A stretch of 64,000 nucleotides of DNA, taken from contig JAHLEZ010000009.1 of assembly GCA_020726505.1 (NCBI GenBank), positions 2,356,001 to 2,420,000 of the forward strand, in the 5' to 3' direction. The position numbers were made by a program, and so were the translations under genes. Below the pieces are notes generated by a model. The model was given only the letters and a program-made list of their open reading frames with translations. It was not told the DNA's origin and ran no database searches. The stretch comes from Leptodontidium sp. MPI-SDFR-AT-0119. Lineage: Eukaryota; Ascomycota; Leotiomycetes; Helotiales; Leptodontidiaceae. The number at the start of each line of letters is the position of its first letter. Within the stretch, counting starts at the first letter, position 1. Positions 1 to 11,514 of this stretch are shown piece after piece.

Positions 1-1111
1 TAACCTTACAATTGTCTACTAAGAATATGCGGGTTAAGACTCACTGAAAGCCAGGTGTGATAGAAGCTTGTTAATTTACATTTTAGTACTCTCATTACTA
101 CGTTAAATTCAGGTAAGACACTGGGCTAAAGAGTAAAACAATTAATTATGTCGGACGGATTAGCTAGTCAAATAGTATGATATCTCTCGTTGCTAGAACT
201 AAAATCCTCTAATACTGGCAAAAGATCCTTTCGCCTTTGACTTTATTGACTCCTTCCCATATCAAACAGACGTTCGTTTGTTCACCAGTTTTGGCAGCCT
301 TAATCTAATGAAGCTTCCCTTTTACCTCCGACCGGTAAAGACAAAGACCGGGGACCGGCCCGTGGATCGCTCCTAGGGGCATCGTATCTGTGTACCGCAA
401 CCTCCTAGGAAAGACACCAAGAAACTCTCTAGGAGAGATAGAGACTAACGGGGAGAGAGCAAGGAGTTTCGTGGACGGTGGCTTACTTCCGACAGTCCTC
501 TTTACAGAAATACCTTCGTATAGTACCATCGAAACATAGATTGATTTATTGCCATCCGTAGCACCCTTAGGACCATATCGGAGGACATGCGTATTTGACT
601 TTCCGGGGACAGCCTGAATGCTTTGCTCGGTAAGGTACTTGTCTCTCTCCGTCAAGTCACCCCAGTCACTGAGGTCGAGCGACCTGGATTGTTGTGAAGA
701 GACGGGGGGTATGAGCGCTTAATGAGTGATGTGAGTGGGGTGAGTGGCCAAGGTTTGGTAATTTTGGTGATGTTGGTGATGAGGTCCTACGGCGCATGGC
801 TCCTTATGTTGCTGGTAGTTGGGCCATCGTGTATTTATAGAGATGAGCCTGTGCTCGATATGCATAACCAGTGTGCAGGTCAGAGGAAGATGAGCCGTGA
901 TGAAGTTGTGATTGTGATACTCGCTTCCGATTTAGGTAAGCAGTAGCCTGGCTTGTCTCGCCTGTTGTGCTGACATTCTATTCACAGACAATGCCAGAAA
1001 AAGAAAAAAAAACCTTCAAGAACAGCAAGAACTTTCACCTGGTACCTCATTGAAACAAGAATTCGAGTTCCCTCTAGGTAGCTATCTAGACGCCGAGAGA
1101 CTCAACCAGAG
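1..1111. other. No gene supported
   Basis: I see no recognisable gene here. A 116-codon open frame on the minus strand (305-655) has no familiar motif and no nearby splice or domain evidence. The stretch just before 1112 is the 3' side of the minus-strand membrane-protein gene and probably contains its terminator region. Confidence 0.4.
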
Positions 1112-2962
1112 CTATGCTGTTCCCGCTCCAGGTCTTGGTGCATTTTCTACAACCGTCTCTCCAGCTGGGACTTCTCCGGAGCCTCCCGTACTTGGTCCTG
1201 CTTCAGTGCCACTACCGACCGCAATATCATACCCTGGAGGATGATGCGGAAGTTGAGATGGCCTTGTCATGTCAACAAGTTCAATGACCGAGCCCGGATG
1301 ACTTCCACTGACCCCACTCCTTCGTGGTTCATAATCTGGCAAAACCTCTCCTCCTCCTGCGCTTCTCGCTGCCATCTCAGCTTCGTAGTCCGGTGGGGGA
1401 ATCTTTGCAATTTCCTCGGCCTTCCTTTTCGCTTTGTTGCTATGCCACAGGGCAAACGCGAAGAATATGAAGACTGGTACGCCGATGCCGATGGTGAGAC
1501 CAACAGGTATTTTTGGAAAAGGTTTCTTTTCCTTTTCCTGCTTCTTCTCCGGCACTTCAAACCCATTGCAGCTGAAACCGGAGTACCGGTATCTAGTACC
1601 ATCATTCCAGTCTTCTTCATCATACTGAGGACGCAATCTTCTCCACGCTTCTAAAGCGGGATTGCAGCTGATAAAGGAGTCTGGTTGAATGGTCAGTATG
1701 TCAAGAGACGTTAAAGAGTCAAGATTATATCTAAACCAGCAATCAGCTAGTGTCCACTTTGAGAATGTTGGCTTCCATCTCAATACTTACGAGGTCAAAT
1801 TCCCCGAAATGTCAATGTTCCATGCATCCTGCAGGGGTCTCACGTCAAAGGTGGCCCTGTCGCTTGGTTCAAAGTCAAAAGACCCCTTTATCGTCTTAAG
1901 TGCTGGGAATGAAAAACTTGAGATGTCACGTTAGTAGACGGTTGACAACTTGGAAACAAAGAGTTCACCTTCCCACATTTCCTTTCAATGATATATCAGA
2001 GATTTCCGATAGTAATGGGAGAGTGACCTCGAGCGAATTTCCTGCCGTCCATATCTTAAGATCCCATTCATGGAGAATATGATAGTCATCTCCATATGTC
2101 AGGCTCAAAGTCCTCAAAGAAGGCATATTGATGCTGTGAAATGATTAACGGGTCTTCTGGAGATCACGCTTTGGATCTTGGGTCGTACAAACCTAGATAT
2201 GTTCCCCACCAAGTGCAAGAGCGCTGCTTTCTCCAACACAGGAAAGTCCACATCAATGCCCGGAAAATCAGCGCCACGCTCGTAAGTCTTTGCTCCGACC
2301 AAGTCCTCGTCACTGGCAACAGACAGCTCGCCCTTCACCTCAACAAGACTAGGAAAGCTGACCCTGAGTGTTCGTGTCAATAATATTCTAGCAGAGAAAA
2401 GGTGCCATCACTAACCTAGGAATATTGCCGGCGATGTCGACATAACTCCCGACACGAGCCAATGATGAAAAGTCTAGAGTCAAGGCATTATTCTCCATGT
2501 GATCAAGCAACACTCTATGAACTCGTTCCAGCTTCGGTAGAGATATTCTAGTTAGATTTGAAGAACGCGTAATTGTCAGAAATTTGAGATCTCTCAGCTC
2601 GGGAGCATCAACCGATGTGAGAAACTGGGTTCCCACAGATTGTGATGAATTCTGGTAATAGGTTTCGGTCTCAAAATATTTCGTGATATTCGTGATGTTA
2701 TTGAGGACAAGAGGCCCATTCCACTTGTAACCAATGACGATGCCGCCGATCCATGAAGTGCATCCGTTGAGATCAAAATCAAGTTCCTCCTGACTTGAGA
2801 CATAGAGGTCTGTCGTGCCGTCCCCACATACGATTGCTGTCGTGGCTGTAGAAGTCAGCCATTACCCCTCGATCGACTCATAGCACATTCGCATGTCTAC
2901 TTACAATGCAGCAACGTGATGAGGAGGACCACAGTAGTCAGCAGCCCATTCTTGGTCCACAT
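1112..2962 (-). CDS. Receptor L-domain-like single-pass membrane protein (Ecm33/Sps2-like ectodomain), six exons
   Basis: Exons, read on the minus strand: 2905-2962, 2416-2845, 2193-2363, 1969-2133, 1791-1916 and 1112-1730. All five introns are GT-AG, 52-60 nt long, and the spliced length is 1569 nt, giving 522 residues with no internal stop. The protein begins with a short hydrophobic signal sequence (MWTKNGLLTTVVLLITLLHC). A leucine-rich ectodomain of about 300 residues follows, with repeated patterns such as SLPKLERV, SFPSLVEV and SFPALKTIKGS and several N-glycosylation sites. This pattern resembles receptor L-domains of fungal Ecm33/Sps2 cell-surface proteins. A charged stretch precedes one transmembrane helix (PVGLTIGIGVPVFIFFAFAL) and a basic stop-transfer. 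The cytoplasmic tail is Pro/Gly-rich with PPPDY-type motifs. Ecm33 proteins normally end in a GPI signal; a helix plus tail is different and suggests a receptor-like surface protein. Function beyond that is unknown. Confidence 0.85.
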
Positions 2963-3852
2963 CTTCCCCAATTGGCGTTCTCTGATCGTGAAGTGTCGAC
3001 AAGAGGCGGCGCAAAACCAGCGAGGAAGTGGGCGACGAGCAAGAATAAATAACACGACTTCTAGCCAGGGGTGCAAGTCAGGAGATTGGGTCGACCCTTG
3101 GCTGCATGAAAGACTGGGGCTGATTGTGCGGGATCACTCCAACTGCGGATAGACGAGCTTGGTATTGACTGCGCCGCAAGAGGAGAAACTGGGGCCGTTG
3201 GACAGCCTGAAAAGAGTTTGATTTGATCAGTAAATAGTTGAGATGTTTGACGATAGTTGGAAACAATAGACTTTTGTATGTCACTGCTGTGTTCATGCTA
3301 TTCGATAGTTGGCGTCTGCTTGCATCTCTCAGCAAGAGGTTGTCGTGATGAGCCTGTCTATTTGAGGGGATTCACGACCTTCCCTATCAAGCAATTTACA
3401 GAGAAGCCAAGCTTTGGCGCCCGAGGTGGCGCAGTTCTGATAGAGAACACCAAGAACAATTATTCACAAAAGTCCCGATATATTTTTCTTTCCAGTTTCT
3501 GAGATTGAGGATATCAATTTCAAGTTCGACTCGTTAAACGACTCATTTTCGATCTAGTTTTGCCCAGTAATTATCATGCCCGTCCATCAAGTGCCTTAGA
3601 TTTTGGCGTGTTCGTTGGTTGTCTCATCATATCGGTGGTGACACCTGAGTCTCAACTTGAGGTTAATATAAAAGCCAGATTCTTATCTCTTCGCAGTTTC
3701 ATATTCTGGACAGCCATCGTCTTCCAGTTTTCCGGTCCTCGTAGTTTAATCATTTAATTCAAGTATCTCTGTTCAAGGCATCGGAATGGGAACTGGACGG
3801 CTGCGTGGCAACAAGAACCAATAAACATGACACAGTTCTACACTCTCCTTCA
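2963..3852. other. Intergenic; no gene supported
   Basis: Promoter side of the membrane-protein gene (up to about 3.2 kb). The remainder has only short open frames without motifs, and I see no repeat or RNA gene. Confidence 0.4.
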
Positions 3853-6112
3853 CTAGTGACGAGCTCTATTCTGCTTATTTCCCGGAGGAAGCTCCTCCTC
3901 AGGCATCTCCTTAGATACCGATACCGGAAGCTGGTTATTAAACTTAATTCTCTCCTCAGGGACCAAGAGGATAGTGTTAGACGCGTCGGCAGTGGCTGCT
4001 TAGAAACATGTTCTTGGGACTAACACATTAAGTGAGCTATCAAACGGCCGTATTCTTTTTCTCATGTACTTTTTCGCCACCCGTTCCACTTCGAACAGAT
4101 TAGAAATGTCAACTAAAAGACTACGATCGGTCCTCCAAATGCCTCGTTCGTGAATTTTAAACTTAATGCATACTATAGAGGCCGCAGGCAATATCGGAAG
4201 CCGTTCGTTCGGAGCCTGGTGATGCTCTTGCCTGTCACCATTGGTATCGACGTTATCTGTACTAATCAGATCTCGGTATGAGTGAACAAGATCTCTCGCT
4301 GTTAGCTGCGAAGAGGCATTCCCCTCTCGTGTATTGTTGGCATCGTCTAGTAATGCCTGTCTCTCTTGTTCTTGTCTGTTTGGCTCCTAAACTTCTACCT
4401 CCATTCCCTCTTGCTCTCCGGGCCGTGCCCCGTGCTCCGACCGGGTTAATCTTTCTTGCTCCAATACACTCCTTTCCTGATCGGCACCCTCGCGTTCCGG
4501 GCGTCCATGTACCCCTTCGCTTGTGTTCGATGCGTGATTCGCGCGCGACTGTTGTAATGGCGAGGATTCCACTTTTCTAAAACTAGGATCTTGGGGAGAG
4601 GACAGGTGTAAACGACCACTAGTACTAGTCTCGCTTGGTCTACTAAAAAAATGTAAAATAAACAGATCTACGCATAAAGAAAGACGTGATACTTTCGCCT
4701 TGCTCGGTCACCTTCGCGTGGAGGTTGCTTATGGAAAGGGCGTCGGTATCCCGTGCATGTACCTTATTACTTGGGAACCCACATCGGACACCTAAAGCCG
4801 CAGGATCATTGCTAACGAAGGCCGGATATACCTACTACACTTGGACGGATATGGCAGTGTTAAATAACCTCACGATTTGCTCCACATTAGACTCGAGAAT
4901 AGCGTCGGTGTATTCGTAGCGATCCGATTTCCGTGCATTTAATAAGGCAGCACGCGCGATCTCCCGATCCGCCGATCGCTGGCTCAACGCCGAGATTTAA
5001 TCAGACTTAAACCCCAGGCGGACAGCGAGGGCAGCGAAGTTGGACAAGACCACTTCGTCCACTTTTGCGGGCCGCGCCTTGGCCAGGCGTGTTCTCTTCG
5101 TCTTGGCCTCCTCCAATAGAGGCTCCGTTGGAGGAGGCAAGTCGGTGACGTTCTGCATTGTGTAAAGCCAAAGCAACCGATATACTAAATCCCAATCCTC
5201 CGGGGCGCCAAAGAATATAGCATCTAGGGCACTGCACAAGGTTTGTGTGGGAGACGGCTCAACCAGATGCCTCATACTGTACACGCAGGCGTGAGGTAGT
5301 TAATATCCGCGAAGAAAGAAAAAAAGGAAGTGATGAGGCCGGCGATCTTGCTTAACTCGCTCCATATCCATATCACCTCGCGGTCCTGGAGGCTGAAGGC
5401 GGCAAAGATCTGGCCATTGACCAGCTGGCCATGGAGCATTCCCGCGTCCCGTTTGGAATGTTTAGGAGAAGTGAGCTCGACGGCCTTCACTGTGGCATTG
5501 TCGAGCATTGGCATCGCTTGTTGATCATAACGGAAGATCTGGGACTAGACATCTTTGATGCCCTTTAAATAATGTACGGCGTTCTGTTCCCTTAGTAGGT
5601 CAGGTATGTCAGTCGACGACAGACTCACCTCTTTACACCCCATGCTAATCACTTTGCTTAGCGTACTAATCCTCATGTCCTCCCAGAGCCCAAGTAGATC
5701 TAACAGATCATCGAATGCTGCCTTGAGGTCTGAATGACGAGAGAGCTGGTTTAGACATCGAGTTTTATGTTTTGATAGGCGACTCCGCCACCTGCCCTCA
5801 AAGTAAAGATCTCGCTCTTATCTATATTTGTAGATCTTGCAGTAGATTTCGCTAGTACTCGGCGGCTTTTCGTTCGCGTACTCCTCGATTAGGGCGGTCT
5901 TGAGCTCATGGTCGGCATCTGCAGAACAGCGTTAATTAAGGTACCCTCGACTCGAATGATGACACGTACCTGCGAGATAGAGATCTACCGTCTACTAGTT
6001 GTCCCTAGGTTTGAGGAACTCTCGTGCTACTTAAATACGGTGTCGCCCGTGGAGGCAGTAGAGTTGTGATCCGACAGGAAATTTCAGCTCCGGGTGAGGG
6101 TCGGTATTATTC
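3853..6112 (-). pseudogene. DUF3723 family gene, RIP-damaged
   Basis: Conserved blocks of the fungal DUF3723 family lie in order on the minus strand. They are a YCLHGRHRI block (about 6070), DLYLA then a short intron (GTACGT...TTCTGCAG), KTALIEEYANEKPPS (about 5900), the FDDLLDLLGLWEDMRISTL block (about 5690), LVNGQIFAAFS with IWIWSEL (about 5400), LLWLYTMQ, SNFAALAVRLGF, EQGESITSFFMRRSVYFTFF (about 4670), and a C-terminal ERGIWRTDRSLLVD...VAKKYMRKRIRPFD block (4030-4160) running on to a stop at 3853. A Gln/Glu/Arg-rich stretch at 4387-4572 fits the family's low-complexity region. In-frame stops fall where the family has Gln or Trp (for example within GRHRI-stop and a double stop where two Trp are expected near 5990), consistent with C-to-T/G-to-A RIP changes. 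The biochemical function of the family is unknown; it is a frequent passenger of Starship elements. Confidence 0.8.
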
Positions 6113-6870
6113 ATGTTAGAAATATGGGCTGTGTAGCGTAGATCTCAGTACCTGCGTACTTCTAATCACGCTGCCCCTATTTCCCCTATTACTCTGTACG
6201 CTCTCTCAGATAGAATTCTACATGCTTTTCTATCAGAGATGCTGCGGCAAGGCAGACTGAGGCCTCAAGTTTCGGCCAATCGGACGCAGTCACGAGGAGA
6301 CAGAACTCCGTCGATAAGTCTCCTCTTCTGAACCTAACATTCCAACCCTTTGGCACAAGACGATTGTGCAGAACTACACTAGTTTGTCAGGGGGCGTGGG
6401 ATTTATTGCCCCTGAGCTTATACGATCAAATGAATATCAATATTCTTCATGCTCTATTTCAGAGCGTGATTCAGGTGGATCTAACTAGGATAACATGGCC
6501 CCGTGGTTCTGGCGGTTCGCCCCGGCCGTCTCCACCTGTCCTGGAAGATCCGCCAGCCCCACCTGTCATCAAGACCCGCCTCAATCAAGAAAGACGGCGC
6601 GCGAAACTCAGCTGTGATCTCTTCAGAACAAAACACCTCTCGATCATTTTTACCACACGTTTTACAACACAGTCTGCCACTACATTATTCTTGTTCCAAC
6701 CACGATTCGACACCTCCCGTATGACGTGTAGCAACGTGAAGTCTGCGAAGCTTAGGTCAAGCGATTCAGCCTTGCGATAGTCTCCGTGCAGCGTCACTGT
6801 CGAGGAGTGGCAAACAGCGCTCTCCTCACCAAGTTCCGTTCTTGTAACGACTATAGCGCAGGCACAGGTC
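6113..6870. other. Gap between divergent DUF3723 relic and patatin gene
   Basis: May hold the eroded 5' part of the DUF3723 gene and the promoter of the patatin gene. Open frames at 6364-6872 overlap on both strands and show no motif I recognise. Confidence 0.3.
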
Positions 6871-8064
6871 ATGCCAGTGGCCTCAGAAAACCCTCTCGAT
6901 CGTGATGGGCTCTGTGTACTGTCACTTGGTCTGTATGACCGCCCACAGGCTTCGATGTGCTAACACGCAAATGCAGATGGTGGAGGAGTCCGTGGGCTCT
7001 CGACGCTACTAATCTTGAAGGCACTGATGGGAAAGGTGAATGCGGAGCGGGTGAAGGAAGGTCAGGCCGCGGTGAAACCGTGCGAGCTTTTCGATTTGAT
7101 CGGTGGAACGAGTACTGGAGGGTACGCTCTCTTTACCCCCAGAAGGCCGAACTAACTTTCTAGTATCATTGCTATTATGCTAGGGCGGCTTGAAATGGAT
7201 ATCGATGAATGTATCGAGGAATACACCAGCATGTTCGAAACAATCTTCGGAAAGAAAGGTTTGCCCGTGAATCTGTGGGGGAAGATCAAAGGCCGGTTTG
7301 ATTCTACAGTTCTAGAGCAATGTATAAAAGGGATTCTCAAGAAACGTGGCTTGGCAGAGGATGCGTTGCTTAACGATGGCAATGAGAGATGCAAAGTGTA
7401 TGCGGACTTCTTACTAAAGTACTAGACCTAACTTGTTTGCAGAGTTGTGTGCGCGAAAGCCTTCGAAATTACAACCACTGTCCTCCTGCGATCCTATACC
7501 TCCGACGACGTGCTGAATAACACTCCAGCTACCATCTGCGAAGCTGCACGAGCGACCGCCGCTGCCACTAGCTTCTTCGAACCAGTCATAATCGGGCCAC
7601 GAGGGCGCAAGTTTGTCGACGGAGGATTAGGCGCGAATAACCCAGTCGAGCAACTATGGAACGAGGCCCAGCACATCTGGTGTAGCAGTGGCGAAACGGA
7701 ATTGAGTGCGCTGCTGAAATGCTTCATCTCGGTCGGGACGGGCAATCCTGGGAAGAAGCCCATCGCTGAGGGGTCTTTCAAATTCTTCACCGAGACTCTA
7801 GTCGGCATTGCGACGCAGACAGAGGATACCGCGAAGGTGTTTGTAGAGAGGCACCGGCTGCTGTATGAGAACAGGCGCTACTTCAGATTCAATGTCCAGC
7901 AAGGCCTCCAGGGCGTCGGTTTGGAGGAGTACAAGGCCGCGGCTCTGATAGACGCTGCTACTACCGAGTATATGGATGGACAGGAGTTGAAGTCCGCCGC
8001 GCGAGAATGTGCTATGAACTTGAAGCAGAAGCATTGTATGTCTGCAGAATTAGATTTTTCCTAG
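6871..8064 (+). CDS. Patatin-like phospholipase domain (N-terminal effector part of an NLR)
   Basis: Exons 6871-6928, 6977-7121, 7164-7397 and 7443 to 8035 or 8064; the three introns of 42-48 nt restore one frame. The protein starts MPVASENPLDRDGLCVLSL and then has the patatin glycine loop DGGGVRGLST. The catalytic serine motif is GGTSTGG (GxSxG), split by the second intron. The catalytic aspartate motif is FVDGGLGANNPV (about codon 200). Patatins are serine-aspartate dyad lipid acyl hydrolases. In fungi they are often fused to NB-ARC and TPR domains, and that gene part starts about 220 bp downstream on the same strand. A donor-like GTATGT at 8036 suggests the fusion, but I found no acceptor giving an open frame, so the joint is unresolved. 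The frame could instead stop at 8064 as a separate enzyme. The first donor (GTCTGT) is unusual. Confidence 0.8.
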
Positions 8065-8279
8065 ATTGTTCCTAGATTGATGTAAAACTGATACGCTTTA
8101 AGTTCTTCTCCAATTCTGCCCAGAAAATATCATAAGGGTAAGCCCAGTGAAATCACTCATTTCTGAAGCTTGTGACTGACGCAGGTGTCTAGTGGAATGA
8201 TTCACGGCGACGAATGAGTCATAGTAAGTGAGTCATAATCATCTTGAGAAGCTGACCCTGAAACCAAGGAGAGCAGAAG

Positions 8280-10480
8280 GTCACCACTATCATTCCCTTC
8301 GATCGAAATGACGGACTCGTCAATCGAGATGACATATTCAAGGCCATAGATCAGCTTCTTACCCCGCCATCACGCAGCCGATCGATTGCACTCTGGGGTC
8401 TTGGGGGATGTGGGTACGTAAAAGAAATGATCCTCTGTTATCTATGCTGACGCGATCTAGTAAAACGCAGATTGCTTTAGAGTATGCGTGTCGTCGTCAG
8501 GACAAGACTTCGTGTTCTGTGTTCTGGGTGCATGCGGATTCTGAGGCTACCTTTACTTTAGATTATACCAAAATTGCCAGGGTGGTAGGCATATCACCAG
8601 ATCTGAAAGGCGAGGATCTGCTGCGGGCAGTGCAGCAGTGGATTGAGCAGCAAACCGATTGGCTCCTTGTCCTCGATAACGCTGACGATTTGAGAATATT
8701 CAAGACGACATACTCACATTCTCAGATCCAGCCCCCGGCAAGTCCCAACCTCTTACGATTTGTACCGAAGTCTCCGACCGGCTCCATTCTCTGGACTTCT
8801 CGTGATGGCAGCATCCTTGGTAATATCTTAGGTATTAGGCACGGTGTGGAAATAGGACCGATGAATAGCGACCAGGCTTGGGAACTCTTTCGACAGCTGA
8901 GCGGACGGGACAGCACAGAGCTACCTGAAGAAGGAGATAGCGTACTCGTAGAGCTCCTCGAGAGACTTCCGCTTGCAATTTCACAGGCAACAGCATATAT
9001 CCGAAGGAGAAATATCTCCGTGCAGCAATATCTGACATTCTTTAATGAGTCTGAGGCGCGACAATCGGCTCTCTTGAGTCATGAATATCAAGATCCTCAT
9101 CGGCTACAGGTGCCGAACAGCGTCATGCATACTTGGCTTATCTCAATGAGGCAGATCGCAGAAGAAAGCCCTTGTGGAGAGAAGATTCTGAAGACGATCG
9201 CGTTTCTCGATAATAAGGGACTTCCATTCGACCTTATCAGGGCAAGTGCTGGTTCAACCTTTAGCGAAGATGAGGTCCTTTTGGCAACTAGTAGACTTTG
9301 CGAATTTTCATTCTTCCGAGGACAAAGAGCTGTCGGTGAAGGCTTGCCCACTTATGAACAGCATCGCCTGACTCATCTAGCCAGTCGTCAGGCACTAAAC
9401 GAGACAGAAACGGCTTCGTTTTCGGGAGATGCTCTCCGTGTTGTTAGTGGACTGTTTCCGGCCGGTACTCATGATACTTGGAGTGATTGCGTGTTATATT
9501 TACCTCACGCCCTAAAGGCAGCTAAATGGGAGGAGGCAGAAGGACATAGTGATGAAATTCCAGGTCTTTTTTCACGTATTGGAAGGTATTACTGGGAGCA
9601 AGGCCGGTCTGACGAGGCCGAACAGCTTGACACCGACGTGCTCGAACTCCGAAAGGACGTCTTAGGCGCGAAGCATCCTGATACAATCAGAGCTATGGCG
9701 AGCCTCGCAGCAACGTGGTGGCAGCAAGGCCGGTCTAACGAGGCCGAACAGCTTGAGATCGAAGTGCTTGAACTCCGGAAAGAAGTCTTAGGCGCGAAGC
9801 ATCCCGACACGATTAAAGCTATGGCGAACCTCGCAGCAACGTGGAGGCAGCAAGGCCGGTCTGACGAGGCCGAGCAGCTTGAGACCGAAGTGCTCAAACT
9901 CCAAAAGGACGTCTTAGGCGCGAAGCATCCCGACACGATTAGAGCTATGGCGAACCTCGCAGCAACGTGGAGGCAGCAAGGCCGGTCTGGCGAGGCCGAA
10001 CAGCTTGAGACCGAAGTGCTTGAACTGTCTAAGGAAGTCTTAGGCGCGAAGCATCCCGACACGATTAATGCTATGGCGAACCTCGCACTCACGTGGTGGC
10101 AGCAAGGCCGGTCTGACGAGGCCGAACAGCTTAACACCGAAGTGCTTAAACTCCGGAAGAAAGTCTTAGGCGCGAAGCATCCTAGTACGATCCGAGCTAT
10201 AGCGAACCTCGCAGGAACGTGGAGGCAGCAAGGCCGGTCTAACGAGGCCGAACAGCTTGAGACCAAAGTGCTTGAACTCCAGAAGGAAGTCTTAGGCGCG
10301 AAGCATCCCGACACGATTAGTGCTATGGAGAGCCTCGCAGCAACGTGGTGGCAGCAAGGCCGGTCTGACGAGGCCAAACAGCTTGAGACTGAAGTGCTTA
10401 AACTCCGGAAGGAAGTCTTAGGCGCGAAGCATCCCGACACGATTAGAGCTATAGCGAACTTGACTAACATGAACCATTAA
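8280..10480 (+). CDS. NB-ARC/NACHT-type STAND NTPase with C-terminal TPR repeats (NLR)
   Basis: Exon 8280-8413 (5' boundary uncertain) encodes TTIIPFDRNDGLVNRDD and the start of the P-loop. A 47-nt intron at 8414-8460 splits Walker A, which reads GLGGCGKTQIALEYA. Exon 8461-10480 continues with Walker B WLLVLDNADD (about 8665), a sensor-like SILWTSRDGS (about 8790) and a GLPL-like LLERLPLAISQATAYI (about 8965). A winged-helix/linker region follows, then seven TPR units to the stop. STAND proteins of this kind act as signal-operated switches; the TPR block binds the trigger and the N-terminal effector, here probably the upstream patatin domain, acts on membranes. Patatin-NB-ARC-TPR is an established fungal NLR architecture, and its role in allorecognition or immunity is inference. 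No internal stop is present. Confidence 0.85.
9596..10477 (+). repeat. Seven tandem 126-bp TPR units, near-identical
   Basis: Seven units of exactly 42 codons run without gap from 9596, 9722, 9848, 9974, 10100, 10226 and 10352, with the stop codon directly after the seventh. The consensus begins QQGRSDEAEQLETEVL and ends with AKHPDTIRAMANL. Variation is concentrated at a few positions (such as D/N/G after GRS, the ELRK/KLQK/ELSK segment, and the residue after DTI). This is the kinesin-light-chain-type TPR found in fungal NLRs with high internal conservation. Confidence 0.95.
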
Positions 10481-11514
10481 TCTACATGTCTTGATCAAGA
10501 AAGACTTGTCTCATCAACTACCCCAGGTTCTTTCCAGGAAACAATTCCTAGAAAGTCACATAACCGCTTACGGAAATTGGGAGAGAAGTTGTCGAGATGG
10601 GGAGAACGTGAGAAAGCTTGAAAGCTAGCTCTAGTCCTCAATTACGGAACTCCTATAAGGGTATTAGGCAAGCTTGGCTGGTTGACTCTACTTTACTGAA
10701 ACTCGTCTTTCCCGGAAGTTAGAACAAAGCATACCCGCTCTGATTGAGATCGCGCGGTACAGGGCGCAAACCAAACCCTTTTGATTCACGGGTTTCCTCA
10801 CGACATGACGAGTAGCCGCGAATTGCTCGTCAACGAGAATGACCGACCCTCTAGTTGATCTACCAGACTCAATTTCCTAGACTATCTGTCCCTGCTTTGC
10901 TCTAGCACTGCTGCCCCTTGTCGCTGCTGTTCACTAGAGCTGTCCCTAGGTCTTGCTCGGAAAGTGGTCTCATAGCCCTACCCTGGAAGTCTCATTTCAG
11001 CTTTGCCCAGACGCACAGGATTTGTCAGGTGGGAGGGTCGGTATTGGTACTGCAAGTATCTCATCTGCAAGCTGTTAAGATCGGTCCTGGTGAATCACCA
11101 ACTTATCCTGCACATTGCTTACATTAGCACGTATTAATGCTCTCGACCGCGATAGCCGTAGTGTTTGCTGTGATCTGCAAGAGCCAACGTTTATAAAATA
11201 CATCGGCGATCCAGCCGTGGATGACGGAATAACTTAGTCGAAAATCGACAACTCTGAGAGTGCCTTCGAGAGCTTCGCTGAATTTCTACGATTGGCAATT
11301 AGATTTCAATACTGGATATACAAGGCAGCTTTCTTCCAATGCAAAGTAGATAACCAAACTCTCGTTCTCTTTAATCCCTCAGAACGGTGTCACGTACTTG
11401 TTGGCTGACACCACAAGCATTGCTCGCTTGCCAAGACTCCCGAATTTTCGAGCAAACGGCTTCCGCCACGCCCAAATCGAGTGTAGAATAGTACTATTCA
11501 CCAAAATCGTTGTG
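10481..11514. other. Intergenic; no gene supported
   Basis: It separates the convergent NLR and FHA-kinase relic. I see no open frame with a recognisable motif and no RNA gene. Confidence 0.4.

Noticed and set aside
305..655. 116-codon frame on the minus strand
   Set aside because: No motif, no neighbouring exon, no known family; length is possible by chance in GC-normal DNA.
9589..10470. 293-codon minus-strand frame rich in Cys and Ser opposite the TPR repeats
   Set aside because: It is the mirror reading of the seven 126-bp TPR units; its repeats follow only from the sense-strand coding.
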